Part shown: one piece after another, positions 1-10,279 of the stretch
How the letters are laid out: every line of letters begins with the position of its first letter
Numbering within the stretch: position 1 is the stretch's first letter
Assembly: GCA_016800925.1 (NCBI GenBank)
Contig: JABCPU010000275.1
Span: 1 to 64,000 of the forward strand
Direction of reading: 5' to 3'
DNA length: 64,000 nucleotides
Origin: Suillus spraguei
Lineage: Eukaryota; Basidiomycota; Agaricomycetes; Boletales; Suillaceae
Program-made: the position numbers and the translations under genes
The notes under the pieces: model-generated
Seen by the model: only the letters and a program-made list of their open reading frames with translations
Database searches by the model: none
What the model was told of the DNA's origin: nothing

Positions 1-1380
1 CGTTAGATTTACTGATGGACAGTAGAGGTTTGTTTGCTGTTGTTTTGCAATTGTTCATTCTTGTCGACTGGGATGCAGTTGGTGGGTTTGGTGTGTTCAT
101 CGGGGCCATGTTTCTTGGGTGGTTGGTGTTTTTTTTTTGATGCTTGGGGTCTCATTGATGGGTGCTTGTGTTGTTTGGGGCTCTTGGGGCCGCCTTTTGG
201 CGTCCTGTGCGCAGTTGCGCGCTGCTTTGGTGGTCGAGTTCCGGGGTCCTAGTCGGGGTGCCACCTGGTCCGGGTCCAAGAAGCGATTGAGAGAGATGAT
301 CGATGCAGTGACTCACCCTCACTAGCAGGATTTTATACACCGAATAGACTGATTATGTACCAGATAGATCAACATTGTCAAATGATCCCAAAACTATTGT
401 TTTTCGACGGAGATGAAGAGACGGCAGTCTCGCGAAAATGCTAGGGTTGCAGAAACTAAGCGGAGCCCATTTGATGGTGAGCAAAACTTACCTTGTCAAG
501 CAAATGAAGCCCTCGCCATGCAAGGGCTTCATTCGCTTGACAAGGTCACTGGAAACCACCCGAGCGTAGAAACACTAAGTTCGAGATCAGACGGTGTAAA
601 TGTGGATGAGCGTATGTGAGAGCGTATGTGATTGAAACGGGAGTAAAAGACGGTAATTGGTACATGGCTGATGTCTGGTATAATTAAGACGTTAGGTCAA
701 AATAAGCATAAATAACACGCAGTGTCCAATCGGGCGTCATGCTGCGTAAGCTAGCGTACAGTCACCTAATAACCACCACCATGTGCGGCTGATCCCAGGT
801 CAGTGCGTGATGATTCCTCACTGCCCACAAGTCCAAGTTAGGTTCAAGATTTGCAAAAGTAGCTAGCATGGAGCGCCTCTGTTTGGTTTCGCTCCGCGTA
901 TTTTTTCGGCCTATCGATATGAAATAGCGGCAAACTGCGGCAAAGCGCAGAAAATGAAATCTGGTCTACATAAAGCTGTAACAATTTGCCCCTCCGAGAT
1001 CTGGCATAGAATTTATTTGGCCATTCAGTGGCAAAGTATCCTAGGCTATGAGGGTCCGTTCCCTACTATGTGAGGCCAAATACTTTGAAGATTGGTTGCT
1101 ATATCAATTTCAATGATGTTCGTCAGTTCACTGACGACAGTGAAGTGCTCCATCACAAGCTAAGCCTGATCCATATCCCGGTATCTATAACATCACCGCT
1201 CATTCACAGGAGATAAGAAGCTGTATGGAACATATTTTTTGACCTCTGTTATATCCTGCACCACAGTGCACATCATACCTGCCATTACATATATAACTGT
1301 ACGTATTATATTTAATGTGCGTTCCGTCATTGACCATTTTCTCATCACTTGCTGAGACTATTCCAGTGTACAACCTCTAG
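1..1380. other. no gene recognised
   Basis: The first part (about 30-260) is a T/G-rich stretch that is open in several frames by composition only. The rest shows no exon chain or recognisable protein on either strand. The only clear structure is the hairpin at 491-545. Confidence 0.5.
491..545. repeat. long hairpin, 23-bp arms
   Basis: Bases 491-513 and 523-545 are reverse complements with a single mismatch, separated by a 9-nt loop. The stem core reads CCTTGTCAAGCAAATGAAGC. No gene or transposon boundary could be tied to it. It could be a small foldback remnant, a transcript hairpin or a chance relic of a mobile element. Confidence 0.7.
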
Positions 1381-2700
1381 ATGGAGTATTCGCCTGACGA
1401 TATCGCAGCAGCGAGGAGCTTGCAGTCCGTTGGGGTGCGTCTCTTTGTCGATACGAGAGCGAATAAATACTTGACAACCTATGTTCCACCAGTACATGTT
1501 CGGTGCGTACTATCTGAACCCCTTATTCTTTGCCCTAACACGCTTCAGTATCGATGGCTACATTCTGGGTAGGCTTATTCTGACCTATTTGCGTCCGCTG
1601 TTAAACTTGCTCACCTAGATCTATGATTATGCATCTTCACTTCATGAAGAGGTAATGCACCCGTTCCGTGATACACCTCGGTTTTGATATCCATAATTTG
1701 CTGTGCAAAGTGGACGTTTTTTGCTTCAATCGAACTGGAGCAAGGTGAAAGCCCTTTATATCGTTACGCGATATATCCCCTTTCTCCTCCTCACTGAAGT
1801 TCTATACAGTACGTTCCGCTCCGGCACGCATCACCTCGATGACGAATTAACACTTATTCTTCAGTGGGCCTTAGCCCGAATGATAACATAGATGTATGTG
1901 ATACTATAGAGAGTTAGTGACCATGAACGACTTACTGCATGATGTTGCTAGAAATGCCGGTTGTTGTCCAATATTAGCTCAGGTATGTACATGGTACATT
2001 CATGTGTGCACGTCACTCGCCGAGACTAGCACTTTCCTTTCACAGCTCTTGTCTTAATATCGGCCGTTAGCTCCGAGTGTATGTCCTTCCTCCTAAGATA
2101 TGTATGTTCCTAATTTTGTTTATCCAGGCTTTTTCATCCTCAGAACATGTGCGCTCTGGAACAACAATAGAATCTTGGTCGTAGCCATGCTGAATCACTG
2201 TTCCCGTGAGTTCCAAATGGGCTCATTCACACAAATATGGTAGTAGATGCATCAGCTAGACTATCATCGGAGTATCCGTTGGCGTTACCTTCGCCACTAC
2301 AGCTGGTTCCGCAACATGTACGCGCTCTAAATTCCCCCTTGGTATTCCATAACCACTGAAACATTCTGTTCACTTTCACAGATGCAACTAGCGTGATCCG
2401 GGTATCACAGGTTGCTACTGGAGCTCGGGTAGTATCCAGCTCTTCATACCATATCTTCTCCTTTCTGCACTTGAATTGGGTGGGTGACAAGCAGCATACG
2501 CACGTACAACAAGCACATGCTGACAGATACTTCAGGACTTATGATTCTCACGATCGTACGCGCTATACAAAGCTGGAAGATAAACTCAAGTCATTTATAC
2601 GTTGTCCTGCTGAAACATAACATATTCTATTATATATGTGGTTTTTGTGAGTTAACACTCGCATGCGCCGTTTTACCATGCTTATCCTCTTTCCTGAAGT
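1381..2700 (+). pseudogene. DUF6533-family membrane protein gene, probably frameshifted
   Basis: Small exons spell the usual DUF6533 landmarks of mushroom membrane proteins. The start is MEYSPDDIAAA at 1381. A short exon near 1618-1653 gives IYDYASSLHEE, and an exon from about 1712 gives NWSKVKALYIVTRYIPF. Near 2142 the RTCALWNNNRILVVAM segment follows, and near 2510-2640 IQSWKINSSHLYVVLLKHN. Near 2480 the frame reading FIPYLLLSALELG runs into a stop, while the family sequence resumes one frame over (VTSSIRTYNK from 2484), so a one-base loss in the G-run is likely. The function of the family is unknown; it is predicted to be multi-pass. The 3' end is not resolved. A better-preserved relative lies at 60492-62219. 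Family assignment is by remembered consensus. Confidence 0.6.
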
Positions 2701-3854
2701 GTTCTCAGTAGCGAACGTATTCGTATCACTACTCCTCGATGTGCGTGTATCTTCCAAATACCTTTTATGATGGAACCATTGATGTTTCGTGCACAAGTAC
2801 TCATACAACGACATATTGCAAGTGTACGCACCTCCACATCCTGCTGGGTATTCCTACTAATGATACCTGAAATGCACACCCACGTACAGTGTCAGTTCAA
2901 ATCCTCGCAATCCTCGCAACGCGCATGCACCTCCATCTCTGGCATGCCAACCGAGATGCACACAGTTCTGACGGCCTTGTGCGTATCCAAATGTCCGACA
3001 TGGCCCCGGCGTGATATCTTATCATGTGGCTTATTGGTGTTGTTCCCGGAGCGCTTGGACTGCGCGAGGTAACTGGTGGGGGTGGATTTGGCAGTGTTCG
3101 CTACGTGCTTGACTTATAGGACGAGACTGCTGCGGGGCAGGAGGAACATTTGAATGACCTTGGCCTATTTAACTTCCATAGTTTCCACTGTAAACAGTGG
3201 CGGATCCAGGATTGGAGGGTGCCAGAGCCGGGCGCACAGCCTGACGATACAGAGCACACCAAACTCCACGAATCATACCACGTTCATGAATTAGATGATA
3301 AGATGACAGTTGTCTATGTGGTACGATAATTGTCGTCAGTAGCAGTGGAGAAACAACACAATACGGACCCACCATTCTTCCACCTTCACTTCTACGTCCC
3401 TCAACCGCTGGTTCTTTATGAAAGCAGAACACCCCGCAGCTGCCAGCCCGAGCTGTGCCTAAATGAGCCCGGACCTCGTCACTCATCCACATAAGGATCG
3501 CCAGCATATCCGCCACGCATCGCGCAGCCAAAAAGCGTAGCTTTCGGCAAGTTCGGGCTCGCGGACTGCATTGCTGTATGTAGTTGTTGGACTAACCCAG
3601 TTCATAGATTAACAAGGAGGCGTACTCAAAGACGTTCCTCCCGCCCAAGAAAAGATAGTTGCCCGGATCTGCTGTCCACCCCGATTAGTATACATTCATG
3701 ATGTAATCTTTGATTTTCGCGACAATTATGCCAGTGATGGGTCGTTTTCTTGGAATTAATGACCAAGGGGAGTGTCTGATGATATGAGAGACCACGGAAC
3801 ACTGATTCTAAATCTGAGGTTCTTGTTTAAACATTTACGTGCAAGTCACAACAC
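2701..3854. other. no gene recognised
   Basis: This may hold the decayed 3' end of the DUF6533 gene. A sequence at 3195-3212 (CAGTGGCGGATCCAGGAT) resembles the terminal inverted repeat of some hAT elements, but no partner repeat was seen within the next kilobase. A 120-codon minus-strand reading frame at 3169-3531 has no recognisable features. Confidence 0.35.
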
Positions 3855-4440
3855 TTAGTTCTCCAAAAACTCTGCAAACGCACGTGCCACATCCTCCTCT
3901 CCCCACTCCACCTTCTCTTTTTCCGTGCTTCCAAGTGTCACAGCGTTCTGGCGCGCAGCCACAAATTGGTATTTGAGCCACTGCAATCTTAGCGCACGAT
4001 GCGGGAGTGTTAAGCGGACACGTAGCACAGGGTTCTCATTGGTAAGGGTATTCGAACTAGGCTCGAGCGTATTGACGGTGAGGGCGATAGGTGCCCTAAG
4101 CGGGCCAGTTGCCTGAGCAGCTATGAGCGAAGGAACCAGTGCGGACGTCGTCTGTGGGTGCCTTGAATGTAGTTTGAGTACCGACGTTTGGAGGTTTGAA
4201 GATGCCCGTCGTGACTGCGTCTGATATGCATTTGTGTGGGAGTGTCGGGTCATCCCAGGGGATGGTGAAGAGCGAGGCATCCCAGAGAACTATGGATGAG
4301 AGCATCGAGGCTATGGCTCTCAGTAATTCAAGTGACTTTCGGGTAAGGCTGGAGTGACGCCAGACCTAGAACAACAAATGAATTCCGCATAAATAAGACA
4401 TACTATGGCTAGCTCACCTGCGTAGTGCCTGGTGTCAAGT
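3855..4440 (-). CDS. hypothetical protein, partial or broken
   Basis: An intron-like stretch (GTGAGC donor, TTCTAG acceptor, about 4367-4415) leads into an exon reading RKSLELLRAIASMLSSIVLW, then PHKCISDAV. Another frame from about 4150 down to the stop at 3855 reads convincingly as protein (for example LRLQWLKYQFVAARQNAV) and ends in AFAEFLEN. The two frames do not join without an intron or a one-base shift near 4120-4200. No domain was recognised. The gene follows the secreted-peptide gene in the same direction but shares no reading frame with it. It is probably a remnant of a larger host gene. Confidence 0.35.
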
Positions 4441-4456
4441 TCACTACCCATCATAA

Positions 4457-4750
4457 TCAAAGATTGGCGTCATGTTCCTCATACTTCTGCTCGTCATATC
4501 CATTGTAATTGAAGAGACCGAAATCATGTTCCTCGCGCGTCTGCTCATCATATTCACTGTAATTGAAAAGATTAGAGTCATGTTCCTTGCGCTTCTCCAC
4601 ATCTGGCAGCAAGTTGCACTTATCAACCTTAGCATGGCAATGAAGTCATGAATACTCACTGGAACGTTTTGCAATAGTGTCTTGTGTGGGGCACGCCGTG
4701 GCAAGAACCACGATAGATGCGAGCATGCTGAAGATAAGAGACAGCTTCAT
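4457..4750 (-). CDS. small secreted repeat peptide precursor with Kex2-type sites
   Basis: Exon 1 is 4660-4750 and exon 2 is 4457-4602. The 57-nt intron has a GTGAGT donor and a CCAG acceptor, and splicing keeps the frame, giving 78 residues. Residues 1-20 form a signal peptide (MKLSLIFSMLASIVVLATAC). Dibasic KR sites follow at 28-29 and 34-35. After the second KR come two complete 18-residue repeats of the pattern xEHDxxLFNYxxYDEQxx and a truncated third (EEHDANL). In the third repeat the frame for FDYDG lies two bases away, suggesting a short T-run deletion. This layout matches Kex2-processed secreted repeat peptides of fungi. The receptor or role is unknown, and no CaaX end typical of basidiomycete pheromones is present. 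Confidence 0.7.
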
Positions 4751-6249
4751 GTCTGAGTTAAGAGATGCAACTGGTTACAGTACTTTGCTGATGGATTGCA
4801 TTAGAATATTCAAGCAGGTTTTATATCTCTTCAAAGTTCATAGGTGGGATATGATATGGAATTTCATAGGTAGGGTATGACATCCGGGGTTGACCTGATA
4901 CCCACACCTGACCTGCGGGTACCAAAATTTTCGGAAGCTTACCCATACTTAGCCAGGTCAGAGGATCACTATGTGCCAAACCTTCTCCATATGACCATCA
5001 TTCTTCCTCTAGTAAGTAGACGAAAATTATATGATGGAATGAGGATAAAGCGTACCGTATGAGAATAAATAAGACACAAGTAAGCATGATGAAAGTCGGG
5101 CACATCAAATGTGATATAATACGTGAATTGATCGATTGGGGCGAGGAATGTAGCAGAGGTTGGATGCTCCAAGAAAGGGAGCAATACCGAGGAGGCCGAG
5201 GACTGCATCGAAACTCCGACAAGTCAACTCACAATTTTCAAGGCAGACTTGACTGTCCCTCCGCTGTGTGTCTGACTTATGAGGACAGTCGCAACAATGC
5301 CTCCTTTCCGAGAATCTCAGTATGGTGCGAGTGCGAATCAATGCGCTCACTACCAATAGCTCTTATGTCCCAGCACAACTCGAACCTCAGGAGGATCGAC
5401 AATGTCGTCGATATCTTGAACTACACACCAGGATCCTGACACTAAGCAATGGAGTCCTTGTCGTCGGTCGCTGGCGGCAGGCTCCTGGATACAGTATTCA
5501 GTCGTTATACTTTGATGCGCTCACATTTCACAAGGCACGCTATAAGGTACTGTGTAAGTCGGTTTATCCTTTGTTCCACGATGACGTCGTCTATCGGTTT
5601 CTTGAGAAGACACATCTTGATTCCAGAATATGATCCGCACGATATCATATGAGTAAGAGTGAGAATGGGTTTTGACTGTCACGCAGGGGCCAATACTGAA
5701 TTTATATTGAATAATGCAACCAGTTTGTAAAACCTCAAACCTTCATAACTCAGAGCCATGATCATATCATGATGCACATCGCACGCTGTCCCTGAAAATC
5801 AACGTGTGTCAAAGTCTATCGAGTTTGAAGGCCATCTTCCGCTCACAGCCAGGTCTTTTCAGAGATCTCATTCATCATGCAACCAGCTGGAGTCAGCGAT
5901 GTTCTCAGGAACGTTTGAGTTCATGTATCTACATAGAGTTTATAAGGTTAAAATGACCATAACGAAAGTGGTGCAGGTTGAAACAGGGACTAACTCAACC
6001 TTGATGTACTTGGAATTGGACCGCGGATACATGAGAGGTACATCAAATGCAGTAGCTCTCGTCACTATCTCGACTGAGGACGACCAACATTCTCCAAACA
6101 CATATACGCCATACCAGACGAAGTTGCGTGATTATACAACCATTTCGCACAGTTCCACATCCTGAATCTACCTCGACAGACCTTTCAAGTAACCTGCATC
6201 CACACCTAAGCTCCACTCCGAACCGGAACATCAGTCGCATCGCCCGACG
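4751..6249. other. no gene recognised
   Basis: Several 60-130 codon reading frames occur (for example 5322-5633 plus and 5806-6165 plus). None joins into an exon chain or resembles a known family. They may include decayed exons. The start of the region (4751 to about 4870) should hold the promoter of the minus-strand peptide gene. Confidence 0.35.
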
Positions 6250-9200
6250 TTAAGGTCTTGCTGAAGACAAGCAGATCAGCGGGATTACTGCCAGGACATA
6301 ACAGCTAAACATACACAGGCGATGCTCTAGAATGATTTCAACGATTCTGCTGGCCAACTCGCCTTGAGAGTCACGAACAGATTGTTTTCCCTTCTCATGG
6401 AAGCGTCCAAATAGTAGTTTGGCTTTCCAAGTAAACGAGTTTCCTTGGCATGCGTGGACCGCTTTCCTCACAGCTTCCCTCACAGCAGCGGCATGCGGAG
6501 ACGCAATGTACCGCTCGAGAGCGACATTAAAAGAAGGAACAGACTTCTGGCTGTCCGGAAGATAGCGTCGCTTGTCGAAAATGTAGAAAGAGTGTTCAAA
6601 GATAATGGCAGCGGCTAAATGATCGATAATAAGCAGGTTCGTCGCAACGTAGCCTCGAAATTCACCAGAAATGAGTTGAACATCGGTCTCCGAGGGTGTT
6701 GAGCCAGAGACCTGGCACATTCGCAACATGAGAAATGTGTACAATTTGTGACTAATTAGACACACCACAGAGAGTAACCTAGACTGCGTGTCTGCGCACT
6801 GTTCCCGAGAAATCTGGTCAAACAATGATGGAAAATTGAAAATCGTCCACTCTGCTGAGGATCGATACACTCACTTTCTGCCAATGTGTAGCATCTTCAT
6901 TCAGCATGGCCCAAAGTCAAAGGAGGATAAAGAAACCAACCTCCTATTGATGGATCAGCGATATCGTTTGCAAGCAAGACTCTAAGATAAAAAAACTCAC
7001 ACACTGTTGAGGGACGTGCGATTTCAGTAGTAAGCAAAACTCAAACTCAACAGAAGATCAGCACACTAACATGCTGTGAGTAGATGAGCCATGGGATTGG
7101 GATTGGTGAGCAAGGCTGACGCTCGATTGGTGTGAAGAGACTCACCGACTGTCAATGGGAATCAGCAATGCCATTGGTCAGTGATACTCCAATTCGACTG
7201 CGGATCAATGTGCTTACACTCTGTGAATAGATGGGCAACGCGTCAGTCAGTATGATTCGAGTTCGACACTGGATGGGCCAACTCACAAGCTGTTAACAAA
7301 GCAGCAATGTTTTCGGTCAGTATAGACCATGGCGTCAGGGCGACGGAGAATCAATACACTCACACCCTGAAAGAAGATCAGGGAGCACATCAATGAGGAA
7401 GATAGGAAGTCGGCAGAAAATGATCACACTCACAAGCTGTCAAGAGATCAATGATTTGTTCTGTGAGTGGCTCAAGGTCGGTAGAAGATCAATGTACTGA
7501 CCTCCTGCCGAGAGATCGCCGATTGCTTGAGTCAGAAATTCTTACACTTAATAAATGATGGGCTCACTCACATCCTATCAACAAACGGGAGATGGCTTGA
7601 TTGAGAACGGCTCGAGCTCCAAGGAGGATTGACACACTCACAGCCTGCGAAGAGTGGGCAAGGACTTGGATCAGCATCGCTCGAGCTCGAAGGAGGATCG
7701 ACACACTCACAGCCTGCGAACAGTGGGCAAGGACTTGGATCAGCATCGCTCGAGCTCGAAGGAGGATCGACACACTCACATCCTGCGAAGAGTGGGCAAG
7801 GACTTGGATCAGCATCGCTCGAGCTCGAAGGAGGATCGACACACTCACAATCTGCAAAGAGTGGGCAAGGACTTGGATCAGCATCGCTCGAGCTCGAAGG
7901 AGGATCGACACACTCACAGCCTGCGAAGAGTGGGCAAGGACTTGGATCAGCATCGCTCGAGCTCGAAGGAGACACACTCCATCTGCAAAGAGTGGGCAAG
8001 GACTTGGATCAGCATCGCTCGAGCTCGAAGGAGGATCGACACACTCACATACTGCGAAGAGTGGCAAGGACTTGGATCAGCATCGCTCGAGCTCGAAGGA
8101 GGATCGACACACTCACATACTGCGAAGAGTGGGCAAGGACTTGGATCAGCATCGCTCGAGCTCGAAGGAGGATCGACACACTCACATCCTGCGAAGAGTG
8201 GGCAAGGACTTGGATCAGCATCGCTCGAGCTCAAGGAGGATCGACACACTCAACGAGTCAAATTACACATGCTCGACAAAGAACGACAACAATCTGCAAG
8301 AGTGGGCAAGGACTTGGATCAGCATCGCTCGAGCTCGAAGGAGGATCGACACACTCACAGCCTGCGAAGAGTGGGCAAGGACTTGGATCAGCATCGCTCG
8401 AGCTTGAAGGAGGATCGACACACTCACATCCTGCGAAGAGTGGGCAAGGACTTGGATCAGCATCGCTCGAGCTTGAAGGAGGATCGACACACTCACATCC
8501 TGCGAAGAGTGGGCAAGGACTTGGATCAGCATCGCTCGAGCTCGAAGGAGGATCGACACACTCACATACTGCGAAGAGTGGGCAAGGACTTGGATCAGCA
8601 TCGCTCGAGCTCGAAGGAGGATCGACACACTCACACGCTGCGAAGAGTGGGCAAGGACTTGGATCAGCATCGCTCGAGCTCGAAGGAGGATCGACACACT
8701 CACATACTGCGAAGAGTGGGCAAGGACTTGGATCAGCATCGCTCGAGCTCGAAGGAGGATCGACACACTCACACGCTGCGAAGAGTGGGCAAGGACTTGG
8801 ATCAGCATCGCTCGAGCTCGAAGGAGGATCGACACACTCACATACTGCGAAGAGTGGGCAAGGACTTGGATCAGCATCGCTCGAGCTCGAAGGAGGATCG
8901 ACACACTCACATCCTGCGAAGAGTGGGCAAGGACTTGGATCAGCATCGCTCGAGCTCGAAGGAGGATCGACACACTCACATACTGCGAAGAGTGGGCAAG
9001 GACTTGGATCAGCATAACTCCATGGGATTAATCAACATACCATCTGCAAGTAAACGCCCAAAACATAAATGAGAACGACCTTCAAAATTTCTGATAATCT
9101 TACAGAAATATGTGGAAACCAGATACTGCATCTGGCTATCAACGCCTCATGCAATCTCTCAGTTGTCTCAGCTGGTTGCAAGAGGTAACGCAGTATGCTA

Positions 9201-10279
9201 GACGATATCAGTCGTCAACGCTTGTGGCGAGGTAAATGAGACGATGGGTAGTTACTGCTCAACTGCATATTTCATGCAGAGCTCCAAGTTGATCTGCTGC
9301 GTTGAGACGAATAATCGCTGAAGCACGTCGCTATCCAGAGTTCCAGCTGTGCGTTCGATGAGTGGTCCACAATCTGCATCATCCTTGTCCATGTCTAATG
9401 GATCAATGGTCATTACCCATCGCAATTTGACTATCATTTAGCTTACTGGGAAGGCATACATGGCATTTTGGAGGCCACCGAACACCCTTGAGAAACTCCA
9501 ATTGCGGCCCATTAGCAAATGACTTCTCGGCGTGTGTCGGGGCCAGTGCTCGAGCGTCTTTTATTGATTTTCCCTTTGATTTTAGCTCTCCGTAGGCGAC
9601 GTCGTAGAAGGCATCGAACTTGGTAAATAATACTATCACAGGGACTGACGAGTGTGAGTTTGCGCATCAGTTGAACATCAACTATAGTCGCTTACTGCTT
9701 CCTGTGTCACACTGGGAGAAAAATTTGAATTCGCCTGCGGTGAAAGATCTGCTTGCTTCGTCCATCGGGATGCAATACCTGTGTTGAAATGTGAGATGGC
9801 ACACGTCGCGATTGATCAATTACAATTACCATATAGCATGGAGTTGGTTTTTTAGTTTGGTTTCCTTTGAACGGCGCACGATAAATTCCTTGACCTGGTC
9901 AAACTCGGATTCGCCGCCCGCCTCAAACCCACGTGAATCATGGAAGACGAATCCCGGGTTGCTTGGGAACACCAATTCATTCTCAATATTGTGCTCTCCA
10001 CGCTGAGAGTATGTCAATTCATGTCATCAACCAAGAGCACACCTCAATACCTCTCTGGATGGATCTAAAACTGCAGGGTCGACCTGATGTTAACGGGTTA
10101 GTAGTGATCACTGCCACCCTCTTACTAGCGCGCACCTTTTTTCCAGCGCAGTCATAGATTACTGGATTCTCCCGAGTATTGCAAACCCTCCGGAGAATGG
10201 TAGTCTTTCCCGCATTTGCTCTTCCTATAGTGAGGATTCGAAAGCGACCGATTTTCTCCTTTATCTCTGAAGGATCCAT
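6250..10279 (-). CDS. GTPase-domain protein with a chain of about 32 three-nucleotide exons
   Basis: The start ATG is at 10279. Large exons are 10136-10279, 10051-10083, 9830-10002, 9696-9778, 9447-9644, 9256-9394 and 9104-9197 (864 nt, 288 codons, ending in phase 0). They encode a fungal G-domain: P-loop GRANAGKT at residues 19-26, switch motif DSRG at 81-84 and TKFD at 152-155. The ending CSIWFPHIS fits the family's WFP segment. Next come 3-nt exons at 9041, 8980, 8911, 8842, 8773, 8704, 8635, 8566, 8497, 8428, 8359, 8291, 8186, 8117, 8049, 7918, 7849, 7780, 7711, 7642, 7572, 7502, 7434, 7364, 7287, 7218, 7146, 7071, 7001, 6941 and 6875 (leftmost base given). One further unit at 7980 has lost its donor. 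The introns are mostly 57-74 nt with GTGAGT-like donors. The terminal exon 6250-6813 continues in phase 0 for 187 codons. No triplet is a stop in this phase. The total is about 507 residues. GTP binding is inferred from motifs; the role is unknown. Confidence 0.72.
6875..7641 (-). repeat. eleven old, diverged intron-plus-triplet units
   Basis: Reading the plus strand, each unit shows a donor complement (ACTCAC, CTAAC, CTTAC, CCAAC or CTGAC), then exactly three bases, then CTG or CTA (acceptor complement). The triplets begin at 6875, 6941, 7001, 7071, 7146, 7218, 7287, 7364, 7434, 7502 and 7572. The introns between them are 63, 57, 67, 72, 69, 66, 74, 67, 65, 67 and 67 nt long. Intron bodies share little sequence, so these are the older part of the array, yet the exon length never changes. 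On the minus strand they would encode, in order, D E L G L S S H C E K. Confidence 0.75.
7642..9043 (-). repeat. young 69-nt tandem array (66-nt intron + 3-nt exon)
   Basis: About twenty nearly identical 69-nt units repeat from 7642 to about 9040. On the minus strand each unit reads as an intron starting GTGAGTGTGTCG, with a GCTGAT branch-like site and an acceptor TTCGCAG, followed by one triplet. The triplet is the main variable position: GCT, GAT, ATT, TAT or CGT (minus strand). Two units are irregular: 7971-7982, where a deletion removes the donor, and 8232-8293, where about 35 extra bases lengthen one intron to 102 nt. Because 69 is a multiple of three and the unit has few stops, long reading frames cross it on both strands; these are by-products. 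Confidence 0.8.

Noticed and set aside
34..325. Short cysteine/glycine-rich ORFs at the left edge
   Set aside because: They overlap in several frames within T/G-rich DNA and have no motif or exon context.
3195..3212. hAT-like terminal inverted repeat CAGTGGCGGATCCAGGAT
   Set aside because: No matching inverted end and no target duplication were found, so an element cannot be defined.
7642..9043. CRISPR array
   Set aside because: The constant part is 66 nt and the variable part only 3 nt, there are no spacer-length variable segments, and the genome is fungal.
7601..9072. Plus-strand 23-residue repeat proteins of up to 472 codons
   Set aside because: Open frames exist in all three plus frames and also on the minus strand, as expected for a 69-nt unit with few stops. 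The minus-strand intron/triplet reading connects to real coding exons on both sides.
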